Below, piece by piece: positions 6,192 to 6,821 of a stretch of 6,821 nucleotides of DNA (positions within the stretch are counted from its first letter, which is position 1; each line of letters begins with the position of its first letter). Source of the DNA: Chloroflexota bacterium. Lineage in GTDB: Bacteria; Chloroflexota; Limnocylindria; Limnocylindrales; CSP1-4. The translations under genes and the position numbers were made by a program. The notes below the pieces were generated by a model. It was not told the origin of the DNA, did not search any database, and saw only the letters and a program-made list of their open reading frames with translations. The stretch covers positions 1-6,821 of the forward strand of contig JAGDMV010000098.1 in NCBI GenBank assembly GCA_017860675.1, written 5' to 3'.

Positions 6192-6821
6192 CTACGCTGC
6201 CCCGGATTGCCGGGTCGGCCGCGGCCGGCGGTGCCGGGCCGTCAGCCGCCGCAGCAGCTCGTCATGCAGGATCCCGTTCGACGTCACGAACGACGACCCG
6301 CCGAGCCGGCGCTCCCCGGCGAGGTTCGTGGCCCGCCCGCCGGCCTCCTCGACGATCACCTGCGGCCCGGCCGCGTCCCAGTCGCTCAGGTGCGTCTCGA
6401 ACATCGCCTCAGCCGCCCCCTCGGCGACGAGCGCGTAGCCCCACAGGTCGCCGAACCCGCGGTCGCGCCAGGCGGCCGCCAGGGTGGCGTCGAGGCCCGG
6501 CATGAGCCCGCGATCGACCTGGGCCCCGGCCGAGTGGAGGAGCTGGGCGTCGGCGATCTCGCTCACCCGCGACACCGCCAGCCGGCGCTCGCCGTCGGCA
6601 TCACGGACCCAGGCACCCTGGCCGCGGGCTGCCCACCAGCGCGCCCGCATGGCGGGCATCGACAGCAGCCCCGCCTGGATCTCGCCGTCGACCTGGACGG
6701 CGAGAATCGTCCCGAACAGCGGCACGCCGCGCATGAAGTTGTGGGTCGCGTCGATCGGGTCGATGATCCAGCGGACACGCGCCCGGCCGCTCTCCTCCCC
6801 GTACTCCTCGCCGACGAGGCC
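6192..6821 (-). CDS. Inositol monophosphatase family protein, HisN-like, 5' truncated by the window
   Basis: The frame is open from the right edge to a TAG at 6194-6192, giving 209 residues of the C-terminal two thirds; the true start lies beyond 6821. An internal ATG at 6734 is not the start because conserved family sequence lies before it. Visible metal-binding motifs are GEE near the fragment start (residues 4-6), WIIDPIDATHNF at 18-29 with Asp21 and Asp24, and SDWDAAGP with Asp149 late in the protein. These are the Mg-binding sites of the FIG/IMPase superfamily. RGVPLFGTILAV and MRARWWAARGQGAWV resemble histidinol-phosphatase HisN, which removes phosphate from histidinol phosphate; an inositol or other sugar phosphate is also possible. 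The family signature normally has Gly (DPIDGT) where this protein has Ala. The gene is convergent with the flavoprotein gene, only 23 bases apart. Confidence 0.92.
   Translation of the reverse strand, partial: GLVGEEYGEESGRARVRWIIDPIDATHNFMRGVPLFGTILAVQVDGEIQAGLLSMPAMRARWWAARGQGAWVRDADGERRLAVSRVSEIADAQLLHSAGAQVDRGLMPGLDATLAAAWRDRGFGDLWGYALVAEGAAEAMFETHLSDWDAAGPQVIVEEAGGRATNLAGERRLGGSSFVTSNGILHDELLRRLTARHRRPRPTRQSGAA

Overview
The window is very GC-rich (clearly above 65% by eye), with codons that overwhelmingly end in G or C and long open frames on every strand that are only composition artefacts. Gene content and protein style suggest a high-GC soil or freshwater bacterium. The holin-like protein with a C-terminal amphipathic tail, the actinobacterial-type flavin-nucleotide-binding protein and the HisN-like phosphatase fit a Chloroflexota lineage such as Limnocylindria, or an actinobacterium. 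This placement is inference from resemblance only; there is no marker gene in the window.

Layout from left to right: (1) Two minus-strand genes form a probable operon (about 1310 down to 1). They encode a six-helix membrane protein of the phage-holin-like DUF1469 superfamily, then the N-terminal part of an Ala/Pro-rich helical protein that leaves the window and may be DUF3618-like. (2) A 170-base divergent region (1311-1480) holds a promoter for each direction. (3) A plus-strand gene encodes an exported, probably lipid-anchored SGNH/GDSL hydrolase (1481-2755). (4) A convergent minus-strand gene (2752-3825) encodes a full-length DUF59-Mrp/ApbC iron-sulfur carrier ATPase. The two genes share the tetranucleotide CTAG, which supplies a TAG stop to each. 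(5) A 272-base divergent region (3826-4097) is followed by a plus-strand pair: a PLP-dependent class III aminotransferase (4098-5432) and a pyridoxamine-phosphate-oxidase-like flavin-binding protein (5488-6168). These two are linked by a possible 20-codon mini-ORF that overlaps both neighbours. (6) A minus-strand inositol-monophosphatase-family gene, HisN-like, enters from the right edge and ends at 6192.

The pieces look like ordinary chromosomal housekeeping and metabolic genes: envelope (holin-like, GDSL lipoprotein), Fe-S cluster delivery (Mrp), amino-acid/amine metabolism (aminotransferase, phosphatase) and flavin/PLP chemistry. I see no mobile element, CRISPR array, RNA gene or defence system, and no convincing new multi-gene system. 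The most notable points are the ATGA/mini-ORF/GTGA chain between the aminotransferase and the flavoprotein, the shared-stop CTAG junction, and several -10 elements placed about 7 bases before start codons, which suggests leaderless transcripts.
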